Position numbers and translations under genes: made by a program
Shown here: positions 17,044-25,472 of the stretch, piece after piece
How the letters are laid out: every line of letters starts with the position of its first letter
How positions within the stretch are numbered: position 1 is the first letter of the stretch
Assembly (NCBI GenBank): GCA_902778455.1
Contig: CACYXR010000018.1
Span: 39,638 to 103,637 of the forward strand
Reading direction: 5' to 3'
Source of the DNA: an uncultured Selenomonadaceae bacterium
Lineage (GTDB): Bacteria > Bacillota > Negativicutes > Selenomonadales > Selenomonadaceae
Length of the DNA stretch: 64,000 nt
Notes under the pieces: model-generated
Databases searched by the model: none
The model's input: the letters and a program-made list of their open reading frames with translations, nothing else
Told to the model about the DNA's origin: nothing

Positions 17044-19341
17044 TTATTTCTTTTTTGCCGTCGCCTTTTTTGCCGCAGCCGTCTTTTTTACGGCTGCCGT
17101 CTTTTTCGACGCCGCAGCTTCCTTTCTCCCCGACGCCTTTTCATTGGCTGCGCCTTTTTCCGCACGAGCGCGCTGGCGCTCCAATTCTTTGTTGATTGGA
17201 TGATCGACGCGGGTCTCGCAATCGTCGTTAAAGCAATAGCGAAGCATCCGGCCGTTCTTGAAATGATGGCGAAGCATCAGTGAGCCGCAGGTCTTGCAGG
17301 GCTCGGCCTCCGGCACGTCCCAGGTCACAAACCCGCAATCCGGATAATTTTTGCAGCCGTAGAAAATACGTCCGCGCCGCGTACGCCGCTCGACAATACT
17401 GCCGCCGCACTTCGGGCAAAGCGCCCCCGTGTCCTTCAGGAACGGCTTCGTATTGCGGCACTCCGGGAAGCCCGGACAGGCGAGGAATTTCCCGTAACGG
17501 CCCTGCTTGATTACCATGCGGCGGCCGCAATGCTCGCAAATCACATCGGATTCTTCCACGGGAAGCTCCACATGTCCGATGGCCTCGTCCGCTTTTTCCA
17601 GCGTTTCCTCAAAGGGCCCGTAAAAATCCGAGAGGAATTTGGTCCTGCCCCGCTTGCCCTCGGCAATCTCGTCCAGCTCGTTTTCCAGCGTCGCGGTAAA
17701 CTGCACGTCCACGATATCCTTGAAATATTCCTCGAGCATCTTGACGACGATCTCCCCCAGCTCCGTCGGCCGGAAGGTTTTCTCGACACGCACGACGTAC
17801 CCGCGCGCGAGAATCGTCTCAATGATCGGCGCGTAAGTACTCGGACGCCCGATTCCCTTTTCCTCCAGCGTCTTGACCAGCGACGCCTCATTGTAGCGCG
17901 GCGGCGGCTCGGTGAAATGCTGCTCCGGCAAAACGGCGGAAAGATCGAGCACATCGCCTTTGGCAAGCTCCGGCAGCACAACGTCTTTTTCCTTCTTGCC
18001 CGCAGACTCCGCATAGACAGCGGTAAAGCCGGGGAATTTCAGCACCGAGCCGGAAGCGCGGCAGACGTATCTCTTGCCGCCCGCGACGGCGACGCTCAAA
18101 GTGTCGTATACGGCGGGATTCATTTGGCAGGCGACAAATCGCTGCCAAATCAATGTATAGAGCTTCAGCTGATCGCTCGTCAAAAACGGCTCCACTTCCT
18201 CCGGCGTCCGAAAAACGCTCGTCGGACGGATCGCTTCATGGGCATCCTGCGCGTTTTTGCCGGAAGCATAAACATTGGGCTCCGTCGGAACATATGACGT
18301 ACCGAAACGCTCCTTCACATAATCGCGCGTTTCGTTTGTCGCAAGCTGGGAAATACGGGTCGAGTCCGTTCTCATATAGGTAATGAGACCGACCGGGCCT
18401 TTCCTGCCAAGGCCGATGCCCTCGTAAAGCTGCTGGGCAAGCATCATCGTTTTTCTCGAGGTAAAGCCGAGCCTTCGCGCCGCGTCCTGTTGGAGGCTGC
18501 TGGTGTTGAAAGGCGGCGCGGCTTTCCGCTGCCGCTCCTTGCGTTTGACCTCGGTGACCTTGAATTTCTCTTTTTCCAACGCTTCCTTGACTTCGAAAGC
18601 CGCCTTCCGATCCGAAAGGGACAGCTTTTTCCCGTCAATCGCCGCCAGCTCCGCCGTAAACAAACGCGAACGCTTTTTGCGGAATTTCAAGTCCACCGTC
18701 CAATATTCCTCGGAAACGAAACTCTGCACTTCCTTTTCCCGATCGGAAATCAGCTTCACGGTCACGGACTGCACACGTCCGGCGGACAGACCTTTCCGCA
18801 CCTTACGCCAAAGCAGCGGCGACAGCTTGTATCCGACGATACGGTCCAGCATGCGGCGCGCCTGCTGCGCGTCGACACGGTCGATGTCGATACGGTGCGG
18901 CTCCCGGATTGCCTCCTGGATTGCCGGCTTCGTGATTTCGTTGAACACAATCCGGCAGTCCGCGTCCGGCGCAATCTCCAGGAGATGCGCGAGATGCCAC
19001 GCAATCGCTTCCCCTTCACGATCCGGGTCGGACGCGAGATAGATGCGGTCCGCTTCCTTCGCATCCTTTTTCAATGCACGGATGAGATCGCCCTTGCCGC
19101 GGATATTGATGTATTTCGGCTCAAAGTCATGCTCGACGTCGATGCCGAACTGGCTCTTCGGCAGGTCGCGCAGATGCCCCATCGAAGCGCGCACGACATA
19201 CTCTTTGCCGAGATATTTCTCAATCGTCTTGGCCTTCGCCGGAGACTCCACGACGACCAGCGTCTTTTTCCCCGCCGCCTTCTTTCCCGCGGATTTCCCC
19301 GCCGTCTTTTTGGTCTTGCTCTTTGCTGCTGTTGTAGTCAA
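17044..19341 (-). CDS. topA: DNA topoisomerase I
   Basis: 765 residues. A Lys/Ala-rich N-terminal tail (1-25) precedes the Toprim domain (KKTLVVVESPAKAKTIEKYLG; DPDREGEAIAWHL). Catalytic tyrosine lies in GPVGLITYMRTDSTRIS. Three C-terminal zinc ribbons follow: CEHCGRRM...CPGFPEC, CPKCGGSI...CKNYPDC and CKTCGSLM...CFNDDC. The protein ends in another Lys/Ala-rich tail. Relaxes negative supercoils. Lies between dprA and trmFO, the conserved Firmicute order. Confidence 0.97.
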   Translation of the reverse strand: MTTTAAKSKTKKTAGKSAGKKAAGKKTLVVVESPAKAKTIEKYLGKEYVVRASMGHLRDLPKSQFGIDVEHDFEPKYINIRGKGDLIRALKKDAKEADRIYLASDPDREGEAIAWHLAHLLEIAPDADCRIVFNEITKPAIQEAIREPHRIDIDRVDAQQARRMLDRIVGYKLSPLLWRKVRKGLSAGRVQSVTVKLISDREKEVQSFVSEEYWTVDLKFRKKRSRLFTAELAAIDGKKLSLSDRKAAFEVKEALEKEKFKVTEVKRKERQRKAAPPFNTSSLQQDAARRLGFTSRKTMMLAQQLYEGIGLGRKGPVGLITYMRTDSTRISQLATNETRDYVKERFGTSYVPTEPNVYASGKNAQDAHEAIRPTSVFRTPEEVEPFLTSDQLKLYTLIWQRFVACQMNPAVYDTLSVAVAGGKRYVCRASGSVLKFPGFTAVYAESAGKKEKDVVLPELAKGDVLDLSAVLPEQHFTEPPPRYNEASLVKTLEEKGIGRPSTYAPIIETILARGYVVRVEKTFRPTELGEIVVKMLEEYFKDIVDVQFTATLENELDEIAEGKRGRTKFLSDFYGPFEETLEKADEAIGHVELPVEESDVICEHCGRRMVIKQGRYGKFLACPGFPECRNTKPFLKDTGALCPKCGGSIVERRTRRGRIFYGCKNYPDCGFVTWDVPEAEPCKTCGSLMLRHHFKNGRMLRYCFNDDCETRVDHPINKELERQRARAEKGAANEKASGRKEAAASKKTAAVKKTAAAKKATAKKK

Positions 19342-19379
19342 CGATTATCCTCCTTCACGGAATCACCTTCGGCGATTCC

Positions 19380-20489
19380 TTACGCGCGGGTGTACGCGCG
19401 GTTTTCATCTTCCTCGACAAGGCCCCTGAGCTGCATTTGGAGCAGCAAGAAAGCGACATTCGAAGCGTCGCCCCGGCCATGGAGCCGATATATGATTTCA
19501 TCCACGGAAAGCGCCTCTTCTTTGGAAAGGAGTGCGTAAACCGCCCGTTCCTCTTCAGAAAGGACTTCCGAAGCCTCTTCCTCAAAAAGTGTCGTTTGCC
19601 GTTTGTCCTGTGTTTCCTTCCCCGCCCACGAATACTCGTCCAAAATATCTTCCGCCGAGGCCGTAAGCTTCGCGCCCTGCCGAATCAACCGGTTGCAGCC
19701 TTTGCTCAAATCCGAATAAATACTGCCCGGTACGGCGAATACGTCTCTCCCCTCGCTCAGCGCAAGCTCTGCGGTAATCAAAGAGCCGCTGCGCTCCGCC
19801 GCCTCGACGACGAGCGTCCCTCGCGAGAGACCGCTGATAATGCGGTTTCTCTGCGGGAAAAAAGCCGGAAACGGCTGCGTTCCCGGCGGATACTCGGAAA
19901 GGACGGCACCCGACTCCGCAATCTCGTCAAGCAATTTTGCGTTGAATCTCGGATACGCCACATCAGCGCCGCAGCCGAGCACCGCCACCGTGCGTCCCGT
20001 GCGCAAAGCCCCTTTATGCGCCGCCGAATCTATACCCGCCGCAGCGCCGCTGACCACCGTAACGCCATGGGACGCGACGTCCATCGCGATTTCCTCCGCA
20101 ACGCGCTTTCCATACTGAGTTGCGGCACGGGAACCGACAACCGCGATTCGCTCCGTGTTTGGAATCGGATTGCCCCGTACAAACAGCACCAACGGCGGAC
20201 GTGCAATTTCCCGGAGAATCGGCGGATATTCTTTATCCTCCCTGACAAGGACGCGGATGTTTTGTTTTTCACAGGCCTCAGCGATTTCCTCCGGCAAGCC
20301 TGGCTTTTCCGCTCGAAGCGCCAACAACGCCCGCGCCGCCTTTTCGCTCAAATGATGTTGAAGCGTCCCCGCATCCGCCCGCCATGCCTCCCGGGCGCCG
20401 CCCGCATAATCCGCCAGGCGTTCCACACCGGGGATGCCGACGCCGGACGCCGAAAGCATCGCCGCAAAATAAACACCGTCAAGCGCCAC
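19380..20489 (-). CDS. dprA: DNA processing protein DprA/Smf
   Basis: 369 residues. The Rossmann-like DprA domain contains IAVVGSRAATQYGKRVAEE, VVSGAAAGIDSAAHKGAL and FPQRNRIISGLSRGTLVVEA. The C-terminal winged-helix domain (about 300-365) contains LSVDEIIYRLHGRGDASNVAFLL. DprA loads RecA onto incoming single-stranded DNA during transformation. It is the first gene of the dprA-topA-trmFO group, 38 bases before topA. Confidence 0.95.
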   Translation of the reverse strand: MALDGVYFAAMLSASGVGIPGVERLADYAGGAREAWRADAGTLQHHLSEKAARALLALRAEKPGLPEEIAEACEKQNIRVLVREDKEYPPILREIARPPLVLFVRGNPIPNTERIAVVGSRAATQYGKRVAEEIAMDVASHGVTVVSGAAAGIDSAAHKGALRTGRTVAVLGCGADVAYPRFNAKLLDEIAESGAVLSEYPPGTQPFPAFFPQRNRIISGLSRGTLVVEAAERSGSLITAELALSEGRDVFAVPGSIYSDLSKGCNRLIRQGAKLTASAEDILDEYSWAGKETQDKRQTTLFEEEASEVLSEEERAVYALLSKEEALSVDEIIYRLHGRGDASNVAFLLLQMQLRGLVEEDENRAYTRA

Positions 20490-20631
20490 CGCCGCACCGC
20501 CTTTTCCTTTGTTGTACGAATGCCTATATAATAGGAAAGAAAGTTTTTCCTGTCAAGCCGGGGAAATGTGCAAAAATATTTTTGCGCAGAAAAAACATCC
20601 TGCATGGTATTTTTTCCAAAGTCTCACGACA

Positions 20632-20672
20632 TAAAAAAAGCCATGCGGACAAATAACTCCGCACAGCTTTTC
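20632..20672 (-). terminator. Intrinsic terminator after folB
   Basis: On the minus strand AAGCTGTGCGGA-N8-TCCGCATGGCTT followed by TTTTTTATG, right behind the folB stop. Stem about 12 bp with one mismatch. Confidence 0.85.
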
Positions 20673-20680
20673 CTGCAATC

Positions 20681-21046
20681 TTACTCTCCCGATTTCGTCG
20701 TGACCTCGACCTCGACGCAGTCCAACGGTCCTGCAATCGGCACCGAAGGCTTCTTGATCAGGGTCGTCGCCGAACCGCATTGGGGGAACGCCTTCAAGAG
20801 CTGATGGTTTACCTCCGTCGCCAGCGACTGCAAAAGCGTATAGCGCTTGTTCTCCACCACGTCACGCACAAAATTGTAGACATGGGCAGCGTCCACGCCG
20901 TCCTCAGCCTTGTCCGTTTCCGCCGCGTGATTGTCCTTCGTTTCCAAAGCAACGTCGACGAAAAATTTCTGCCCCTGCTCGCGCTCATACTCGTAAATCC
21001 CATGGAATCCATAAAACATCATATTGCGAATCCGAATCGTAGCCAT
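20681..21046 (-). CDS. folB: Dihydroneopterin aldolase
   Basis: 121 residues from ATG at 21046 (MATIRIRNMMFYGFHGIYE), with CAGGTGA 8 bases upstream. YGFHG with the following E-rich QGQKFFVDVALE strand is the FolB fold signature; the C-terminal KKPSVPIAGPLDCVEVEV matches the family KPxxPI motif. Converts 7,8-dihydroneopterin to 6-hydroxymethyl-dihydropterin in folate synthesis. It follows a stand-alone FolP-type N-terminal domain by about 95 bases, which suggests a folate operon that lost part of folP. Confidence 0.93.
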   Translation of the reverse strand: MATIRIRNMMFYGFHGIYEYEREQGQKFFVDVALETKDNHAAETDKAEDGVDAAHVYNFVRDVVENKRYTLLQSLATEVNHQLLKAFPQCGSATTLIKKPSVPIAGPLDCVEVEVTTKSGE

Positions 21047-21140
21047 ACGGCTATCACCTGACCTTTCTGTGGTTGTGGTATTCCCTGTAATTTTGATATA
21101 TTGTATACATTCGCGATTACAAAAAAAAATCCTGCTTTCC

Positions 21141-21497
21141 TTATGAATTTTCCCATAAAATTTTTTCCAGCGTTTCCGAAAGGCCTCGAAGACCGAAGGG
21201 CTGCTCACGGAGCCGCGCGAGGATCGCTTTATACTGTGCCAGCGTCCCCATCAAAATCATATCCGTCTCCTCAGCCGAGAATACAGCTGTTTCTCTGGAT
21301 ACGGCAGCCTCCGCCCCATGGGCGAGAAATGTCTGCTTGATCAGGTTCGCGGCGCGAAGCGGCACCCCCATGACCTTCACTACGCGGAACACCGCCTTCT
21401 CCTTCATGATAGCGACGCCCCGAGGGTCGGCCCCGACGGATAAAAGCGCTTGTTCCGCCGACCGTAAATCCGGGATTTCTATTTTCGCGAATTCCAT
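21141..21497 (-). CDS. Stand-alone domain resembling the N terminus of Firmicute dihydropteroate synthase
   Basis: 118 residues from ATG at 21497 (MEFAKIEIPDLRSAEQ), six bases after AAGGGGGG. The pattern GADPRGVAIMKEKAV, then VVKVMGVPLRAANLIKQ, then DMILMGTLAQYKAILARL, then EQPFGLRGL is the one I know from the ~110-residue extension in front of the TIM-barrel domain of many clostridial and Negativicute FolP proteins. Here the frame stops after ILWENS and no dihydropteroate synthase barrel follows; folB is next. It is therefore either a split-off accessory domain or a folP remnant. The intact promoter and start site argue that it is still expressed. Recognition is by remembered pattern, not by alignment. 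Confidence 0.6.
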   Translation of the reverse strand: MEFAKIEIPDLRSAEQALLSVGADPRGVAIMKEKAVFRVVKVMGVPLRAANLIKQTFLAHGAEAAVSRETAVFSAEETDMILMGTLAQYKAILARLREQPFGLRGLSETLEKILWENS

Positions 21498-21528
21498 CCG
21501 CATCCCCCCTTGCATTTCCCTTATAACC

Positions 21529-21557
21529 ATTATATCATAAACGCATTGAAAGGGTAA
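21529..21557 (-). promoter_or_regulatory. Promoter of the FolP-N-like gene and folB
   Basis: Minus strand TTACCC-N17-TATAAT, with the -10 at 21534-21529, about 32 bases upstream of the start at 21497. Good -10, weak -35. Confidence 0.55.
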
Positions 21558-21683
21558 TCTTCCAAAAGGGGGCTTTCGCGATGGGCGACGTCGCTCTTCT
21601 CATCCTCGTATGCGCAATGGGCGCGTATGCGTTCTCCGACGACCTTTTTTCCTGATCGCGGCAGATTATTTCCACAATTCAGG

Positions 21684-21712
21684 CAGACAATTTCAAAATC
21701 CCATGTTATAAT
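21684..21712 (+). promoter_or_regulatory. Promoter of the diguanylate cyclase gene
   Basis: CAGACA-N17-TATAAT (the -10 at 21707-21712) about 54 bases before the start at 21766. Confidence 0.55.
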
Positions 21713-21765
21713 ATGAATATATCGTTGCCATGACTTCAGCAAATTCATCAACGGAGGCGATCGTC

Positions 21766-23547
21766 ATGAGAATTCCGCGTGCGTTCATGCGGCTTGTTCT
21801 CGTCACGGTCGCCTTGTTTGCTTTTTTTGCGCCCGCTGCCGAAGCGGGCGTATTTAACGACTGGCAATATCGCGAAGGCGATTCACCTCGCACGGCTTTC
21901 GGTGATTTTACATGGCTCCAGGAATCGGAGGATGACGACAAAAACTGGATTCCCTATGACGGAGAAAATGAGGCGCCGCCGGTCTCGGGAGCCCTGAATT
22001 ACGTTTGGCTCCGTATGCGGCTCGATCCAACCACGCCGGAGGTCAATACGCTCTTTTTTGTCACCATGAACCAATCGTTCCGCGTCTGGCAGGATGACAA
22101 GCTCATCTATCAGTACGGAACGCTTGCGCACCAGCAGATCGGTTACGGCTGGCGCTGGCATCTCGTTACGCTGCCGGCTGACCAGCGCAAAAACAGGCAT
22201 ACGATTACCTTTCAGATGTATTCCGAAACCCCCGTCACCCTTGGACGGCTCACCGGTATTTCCATCGGCACGAATGCCGACCAGGTCCGCAAGCTCTTCC
22301 TCTTCGATCTGCCATACTTCATCAATCTGCCAATCATCTTCATGCTGATGGTCATCGTCGGTTTTTATTACATGAACCAGAGCGAACTGCGCCATCTTTA
22401 TCGGCACTCATTCATCTTCCTCGTCATCTTTGCCGTCTGGATATTCAGCGCAAGCAACGGCACCGTCTTTCTTTGGGACAAGCCGGGCTTTTGGTGGCAT
22501 GTCCTGCTGTTCATGTTCTATCTGATGCCCATCAGCGGATCGTTCATTGTCTCAGAGCTGGTGGACGAGCCGTTCCTTCCCGTCGTGCGGAAAACGCTCT
22601 ATGCATATATCGCGATTACCGTCTCCGCTGCCGTGCTGGAATTCATCGACGCTTTTGAAATCGACTTCCCGCTGCCGTCGGCCTTCGCCAACCAGGACGG
22701 GTTCATGGCCATGATTCCTGTTTTCCTCGTCTGCATGGTCATTCTGCAGGCCGTGCAAATCATTGCGCTCTCCCACTCCGCCGGCGAGCACAGCCGCCAC
22801 TGCCGCGCTTTCCTGGTACCTAGCATTGTACTGCCGCTCACCGCGATCCTGAACGGAGTCTGCCGCTTCCTGCGCCTTTCCTCGCTGCTTCCGTTCCTTA
22901 TGGCTCTCGCGCCTTTTACCATATTCGCTTTCGCATATTTCATTCTCTCACTGGTCAGTGAGCAGTTCCATAAGGAGCAAAGTCTCATCGCCCTTGCGCG
23001 TTCTTTGGAAATCGAAGTGGCAAGTGCCGTCGAGCGTTCGGAAATCGACCCGCTGACAAAATGCTTCAACCGTCGGAAATTCGACCAGAACGTGAAGGAA
23101 GCCGTCACACTGGCGCAAATCGCCCAGCTTCCTATCTCCATTCTTATGCTCGACATCGACTTCTTCAAAAAAGTCAACGACAATTACGGGCACGATATGG
23201 GAGACCGCGTACTCATCAATTTCGCCGACCTGATCCGCCAGCAGCTTCCAGCGAACGGGACGCTCTACCGTTGGGGCGGCGAAGAATTTGTTATCCTCTG
23301 CCAGGCCCATGACCTCACATCGGCCTTCATCCTGGGCGAAAAACTCCGGAAAGCCGTCGAGGCCTCCTCGATTTGCCCGGAGCAGCGTGTCACCTGTAGT
23401 GTCGGCGTCGCCTCATGGCACGGGGACGAGCCGGACGAAGCCGTATTCAAACGAATGGACGACGCCTTGTATACGGCAAAGCAAAGCGGACGCAACCGCG
23501 TCATGACCGAAAATCTCCCGCCGGTTCCAGGCGTGGCTCCCGCATAA
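21766..23547 (+). CDS. Membrane diguanylate cyclase: 7TMR-DISM sensor with GGDEF domain
   Basis: 593 residues from ATG at 21766, fixed by GGAGG at 21753-21757 and a good signal peptide (MRIPRAFMRLVLVTVALFAF...EAG). An extracytoplasmic beta-rich region (about 25-165) resembles the 7TMR-DISMED2 carbohydrate-binding-like domain, followed by seven hydrophobic segments (about 175-395) and a C-terminal GGDEF domain (about 425-580) with ILMLDIDFFKKVNDNYGHDMGD and the active-site RWGGEEF. No RxxD inhibitory site precedes GGEEF. Makes c-di-GMP in response to an external ligand. No EAL domain is present. Monocistronic, with its own promoter and terminator; c-di-GMP output could act on the flagellum encoded upstream. 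Confidence 0.9.
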   Translation: MRIPRAFMRLVLVTVALFAFFAPAAEAGVFNDWQYREGDSPRTAFGDFTWLQESEDDDKNWIPYDGENEAPPVSGALNYVWLRMRLDPTTPEVNTLFFVTMNQSFRVWQDDKLIYQYGTLAHQQIGYGWRWHLVTLPADQRKNRHTITFQMYSETPVTLGRLTGISIGTNADQVRKLFLFDLPYFINLPIIFMLMVIVGFYYMNQSELRHLYRHSFIFLVIFAVWIFSASNGTVFLWDKPGFWWHVLLFMFYLMPISGSFIVSELVDEPFLPVVRKTLYAYIAITVSAAVLEFIDAFEIDFPLPSAFANQDGFMAMIPVFLVCMVILQAVQIIALSHSAGEHSRHCRAFLVPSIVLPLTAILNGVCRFLRLSSLLPFLMALAPFTIFAFAYFILSLVSEQFHKEQSLIALARSLEIEVASAVERSEIDPLTKCFNRRKFDQNVKEAVTLAQIAQLPISILMLDIDFFKKVNDNYGHDMGDRVLINFADLIRQQLPANGTLYRWGGEEFVILCQAHDLTSAFILGEKLRKAVEASSICPEQRVTCSVGVASWHGDEPDEAVFKRMDDALYTAKQSGRNRVMTENLPPVPGVAPA

Positions 23548-23561
23548 CCCAAAATCATCAA

Positions 23562-23602
23562 TAAAAAACGAGACGTCAGCCATTCGACGCCTCGTTTTTT
23601 TA
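23562..23602. terminator. Bidirectional terminator between the GGDEF and phosphatase genes
   Basis: ACGAGACGTC-N8-GACGCCTCGT (9 of 10 pairs) flanked by an A-run and a T-run, serving the convergent genes ending at 23547 and 23622. Confidence 0.8.
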
Positions 23603-23621
23603 TGGAATACCCCTTTTTCAA

Positions 23622-24077
23622 TTATGAACGCGGCAAACTATTCAGCAATGCCTTGCAGCCTTTCAGCACATCCATATAAGTCGTATCGAAATCCCCCGTG
23701 TACCAGGGATCTGCCACGTCCCGGCTTTCCCCCGCGAACTCCATCAGCCGACGGATTTTCTTTTGGGGATCGCCGCCCGAAAGCCGGTCAAGATCCCGCA
23801 TATTTTCCATATCCATTGCCACAATGAAGTCATAGTTTTCATAGTCGGCCTTCGTGATCTGCACGGCCCTCCGCCGCTGATAAGGAATCCCCATCTCGTC
23901 CAGCTTCTCCCTCGTACCGAGATAAGTGTCGCTCCCGATCTCGTCCCGACGGCAAGCCGCCGAAGCCACAAAAATCTCATCTTCACGCCCGGCCCGCCGG
24001 ACCAAATCCTTCATCACGAACTCGGCCATCGGCGAGCGACAAATATTGCCGTGGCAAACAAAAAGAATCTTCGTCAT
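23622..24077 (-). CDS. Low-molecular-weight protein-tyrosine phosphatase
   Basis: 151 residues from ATG at 24077 (AAGGAG just upstream). The P-loop is VCHGNICRSPMAEF, the CX5R catalytic motif, and the general acid lies in VADPWYTGDFDTTY. Removes phosphate from phosphotyrosine (bacterial tyrosine kinases) or, in some members, phosphoarginine. A much longer open frame continues upstream to 24350 but lacks homology and a ribosome site. Stands alone between a bidirectional terminator and integrase debris. Confidence 0.93.
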   Translation of the reverse strand: MTKILFVCHGNICRSPMAEFVMKDLVRRAGREDEIFVASAACRRDEIGSDTYLGTREKLDEMGIPYQRRRAVQITKADYENYDFIVAMDMENMRDLDRLSGGDPQKKIRRLMEFAGESRDVADPWYTGDFDTTYMDVLKGCKALLNSLPRS

Positions 24078-24352
24078 TGGATTTCTCCTTCCCGAAATGC
24101 CGCAATACGCCGTCGTATGCCGCATTATGCGCTTTTTGAAAAAAGAACAAATCTTCGTCTGAATATTACGTAATGGGCAAATGGGGGCAAATCGCGGCAT
24201 ATTGAGGCAGTCATTCGTAGTAAAAACGTAGTAAAACGGGGCGTGTGTTACTACTCGGACAAGCCCCTCAAAATGGCGATGACAAATGAACACTTTTTTA
24301 GTCATTGTCCATAGTAGCGGAATATCATGAAGAAGAAATGAGAGCACCATAA
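24078..24352. other. Gene-free region with decayed sequence
   Basis: Contains two direct GGGCAAAT units (24175-24195) and the sequence CGTAGTAAAAACGTAGTAAAA (24214-24234, first 20 shown as CGTAGTAAAAACGTAGTAAA), related to CGTAGTAAAACGGTAGTAAC at 39737-39756. No gene is supported. It probably marks an old integration boundary. Confidence 0.3.
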
Positions 24353-24388
24353 CAAAAAAGCAGGCTCAACCGGAACCTGCTTTTTTGT
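24353..24388. terminator. Intrinsic terminator
   Basis: AAAAAAGCAGG-N11-CCTGCTTTTTT, perfect and symmetrical, located at the 3' end of the integrase remnant. Confidence 0.85.
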
Positions 24389-24401
24389 TACCTCTATGCA
24401 A

Positions 24402-24641
24402 TTAGTGAACCACCCGCAGCATGCGCGGAGAGAGCCTTGTTTCTTGCTGTCGTTGCTTTCCCCTGAATATTTCCTCCCGCGCCCTTTCTTCCTCCATTTT
24501 TCGAAGCTCTTCGGTCGCATCCTCCAGACCGAGATGCGTATAGGTGTTCATCGTCACGCCAATCTCACTGTGCCCCATCAGATATTGGAGCGTCTTCGGG
24601 TTCATGCCGGACTTTGCCATGTTGCTGCAATAAGTGTGTCG
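24402..24641 (-). pseudogene. Tyrosine recombinase (phage/ICE integrase), C-terminal remnant
   Basis: Only the last ~80 residues survive: SRHTYCSNMAKSGMNPKTLQ, then YLMGHSEIGVTMNTYTHLG and a charged tail. The motifs carry the HxxR-type box, the conserved GHS and the catalytic Tyr in NTYTH. Upstream of 24641 the reading frame continues but switches to sequence that is the opposite strand of a Gly-rich peptide gene end, so the N-terminal and most of the catalytic domain are lost. A terminator lies just downstream. Confidence 0.85.
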
Positions 24642-24708
24642 GCTATGGCTGCGGCGGAGGTTATGGCGACGGGTACTGCTGGGGCAACGAAAACCAAAAA
24701 GGATAACA
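24642..24708 (+). pseudogene. 3'-end remnant of a Gly/Tyr/Cys-rich peptide gene
   Basis: Reads GYGCGGGYGDGYCWGNEN then QKG and a stop, matching the C terminus of the intact peptide at 27723-27959 (DYGCGGGYGGGYCWGNENN). It has no start or signal-peptide part. It abuts the integrase remnant base to base and is followed by its own terminator, so only the 3' end was kept. Confidence 0.7.
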
Positions 24709-24718
24709 AGGAAAGAAC

Positions 24719-24757
24719 CGGCGATGAGGAAGAAAGATTCCCCATCGCCGTTTTTTT
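24719..24757 (+). terminator. Intrinsic terminator
   Basis: CGGCGATG-N16-CATCGCCG followed by seven T residues, behind the peptide remnant. Confidence 0.85.
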
Positions 24758-24851
24758 GCCTTGAGCGGACATCTCCGAAAGCAAAAAGGAGCCACGGACA
24801 GCCTGAAATGCAGGTATGAAAAACGCGGCATGCAAATGGAATCCGAAAGAC

Positions 24852-24880
24852 TTGCTTTAAAGAACAGGTTGGGGTATAAT
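24852..24880 (+). promoter_or_regulatory. Promoter of the S-component-like gene
   Basis: TTGCTT-N17-TATAAT (-10 at 24875-24880). The BirA-like palindrome starts four bases after the -10, where it would block initiation. Confidence 0.75.
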
Positions 24881-24883
24881 CCA

Positions 24884-24917
24884 AATGTCAACCTAATTGA
24901 ATTTTACAGTTAACGAA
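24884..24917. promoter_or_regulatory. BirA-like biotin operator, site 1
   Basis: AATGTCAAC-N16-GTTAACGAA, total 34 bases, the same length and arm spacing as the classical BirA operator (9-16-9). Six of nine arm positions pair. The right half GTTAACGAA closely matches GTTGACGAA in the site before bioWF. It lies over the transcription start and ribosome site of the S-component-like gene. Confidence 0.6.
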
Positions 24918-24929
24918 AGGATGCGGGCC

Positions 24930-25409
24930 ATGTTTGCAAGAAAGACTGCCGATATCACGGAGATTGCGTTGCTTACCGCGCTCATAGCGGCCACCGGCGC
25001 GTTCAAGCTTCCGGGATTGTTTCCCGGCGCCGAATTTCAGCTTTCCGCGCCTTTGGCGGTGGCGATTTGCAGCGTATTCGGATTCAGGAAATATATCATC
25101 GCCGGGATTTGGGCCAGCTCGATAGGCATGATGCTGGGAACCCAAAACTTTTTTCACGTGCTGATTGCGATGCAGTTCCGGCTTGTGGCGGGTGCCGTAC
25201 TCGCGCTGGGGCATAACCGCACGTGGGCGTTGCTGGTGGCTGGTCCCATCGGAACGACAATCGCGCGGCTTACGCTCGCCGGTTTCTTCGGGCAAGCGGC
25301 TTTTGCGATAGTTGCGGCAGCCGTTCCCGGCATGATTTTTACAGCGGCGGCGGCTCCGTTGCTTGTCAAGACGCTCCGCCGGGTGCAGGCGGCACGGCAA
25401 CCCGCATGA
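24930..25409 (+). CDS. ECF-transporter S-component-like membrane protein (biotin or pimelate uptake candidate)
   Basis: 159 residues from ATG at 24930 (MFARKTADITEIALLTAL), eight bases after AAAGGA. Five or six hydrophobic segments fill the chain and a short basic tail follows (VKTLRRVQAARQPA). Size and topology fit the substrate-binding S component of energy-coupling-factor transporters. It lacks the GPTGGYL-type signature of canonical BioY, so the substrate is open. Location 140 bases before bioWF and a shared BirA-like operator point to biotin or its precursor pimelate. No ATPase or T component is encoded nearby; it would use a shared ECF module. Could also be an unrelated small membrane protein. 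Confidence 0.55.
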   Translation: MFARKTADITEIALLTALIAATGAFKLPGLFPGAEFQLSAPLAVAICSVFGFRKYIIAGIWASSIGMMLGTQNFFHVLIAMQFRLVAGAVLALGHNRTWALLVAGPIGTTIARLTLAGFFGQAAFAIVAAAVPGMIFTAAAAPLLVKTLRRVQAARQPA

Positions 25410-25472
25410 TATCGGATCTCTCTTCTGCCGCTCCGAACGATGTGTCCCGGGGCGGAATTTTTTTCAGCAACA

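Noticed and set aside
21530..21751. Small minus-strand frame upstream of the FolP-N-like gene, and a possible THF riboswitch
   Set aside because: The frame spans the promoter of the downstream gene. The sequence GGAGAACGCATACG...GAGGATGAGAAG does not fit the THF aptamer, and the leader downstream of the -10 is only about 25 bases.
23622..24350. Longer 242-residue form of the tyrosine phosphatase
   Set aside because: The 91 extra N-terminal residues have no homology and no ribosome site; AAGGAG is placed for ATG 24077.
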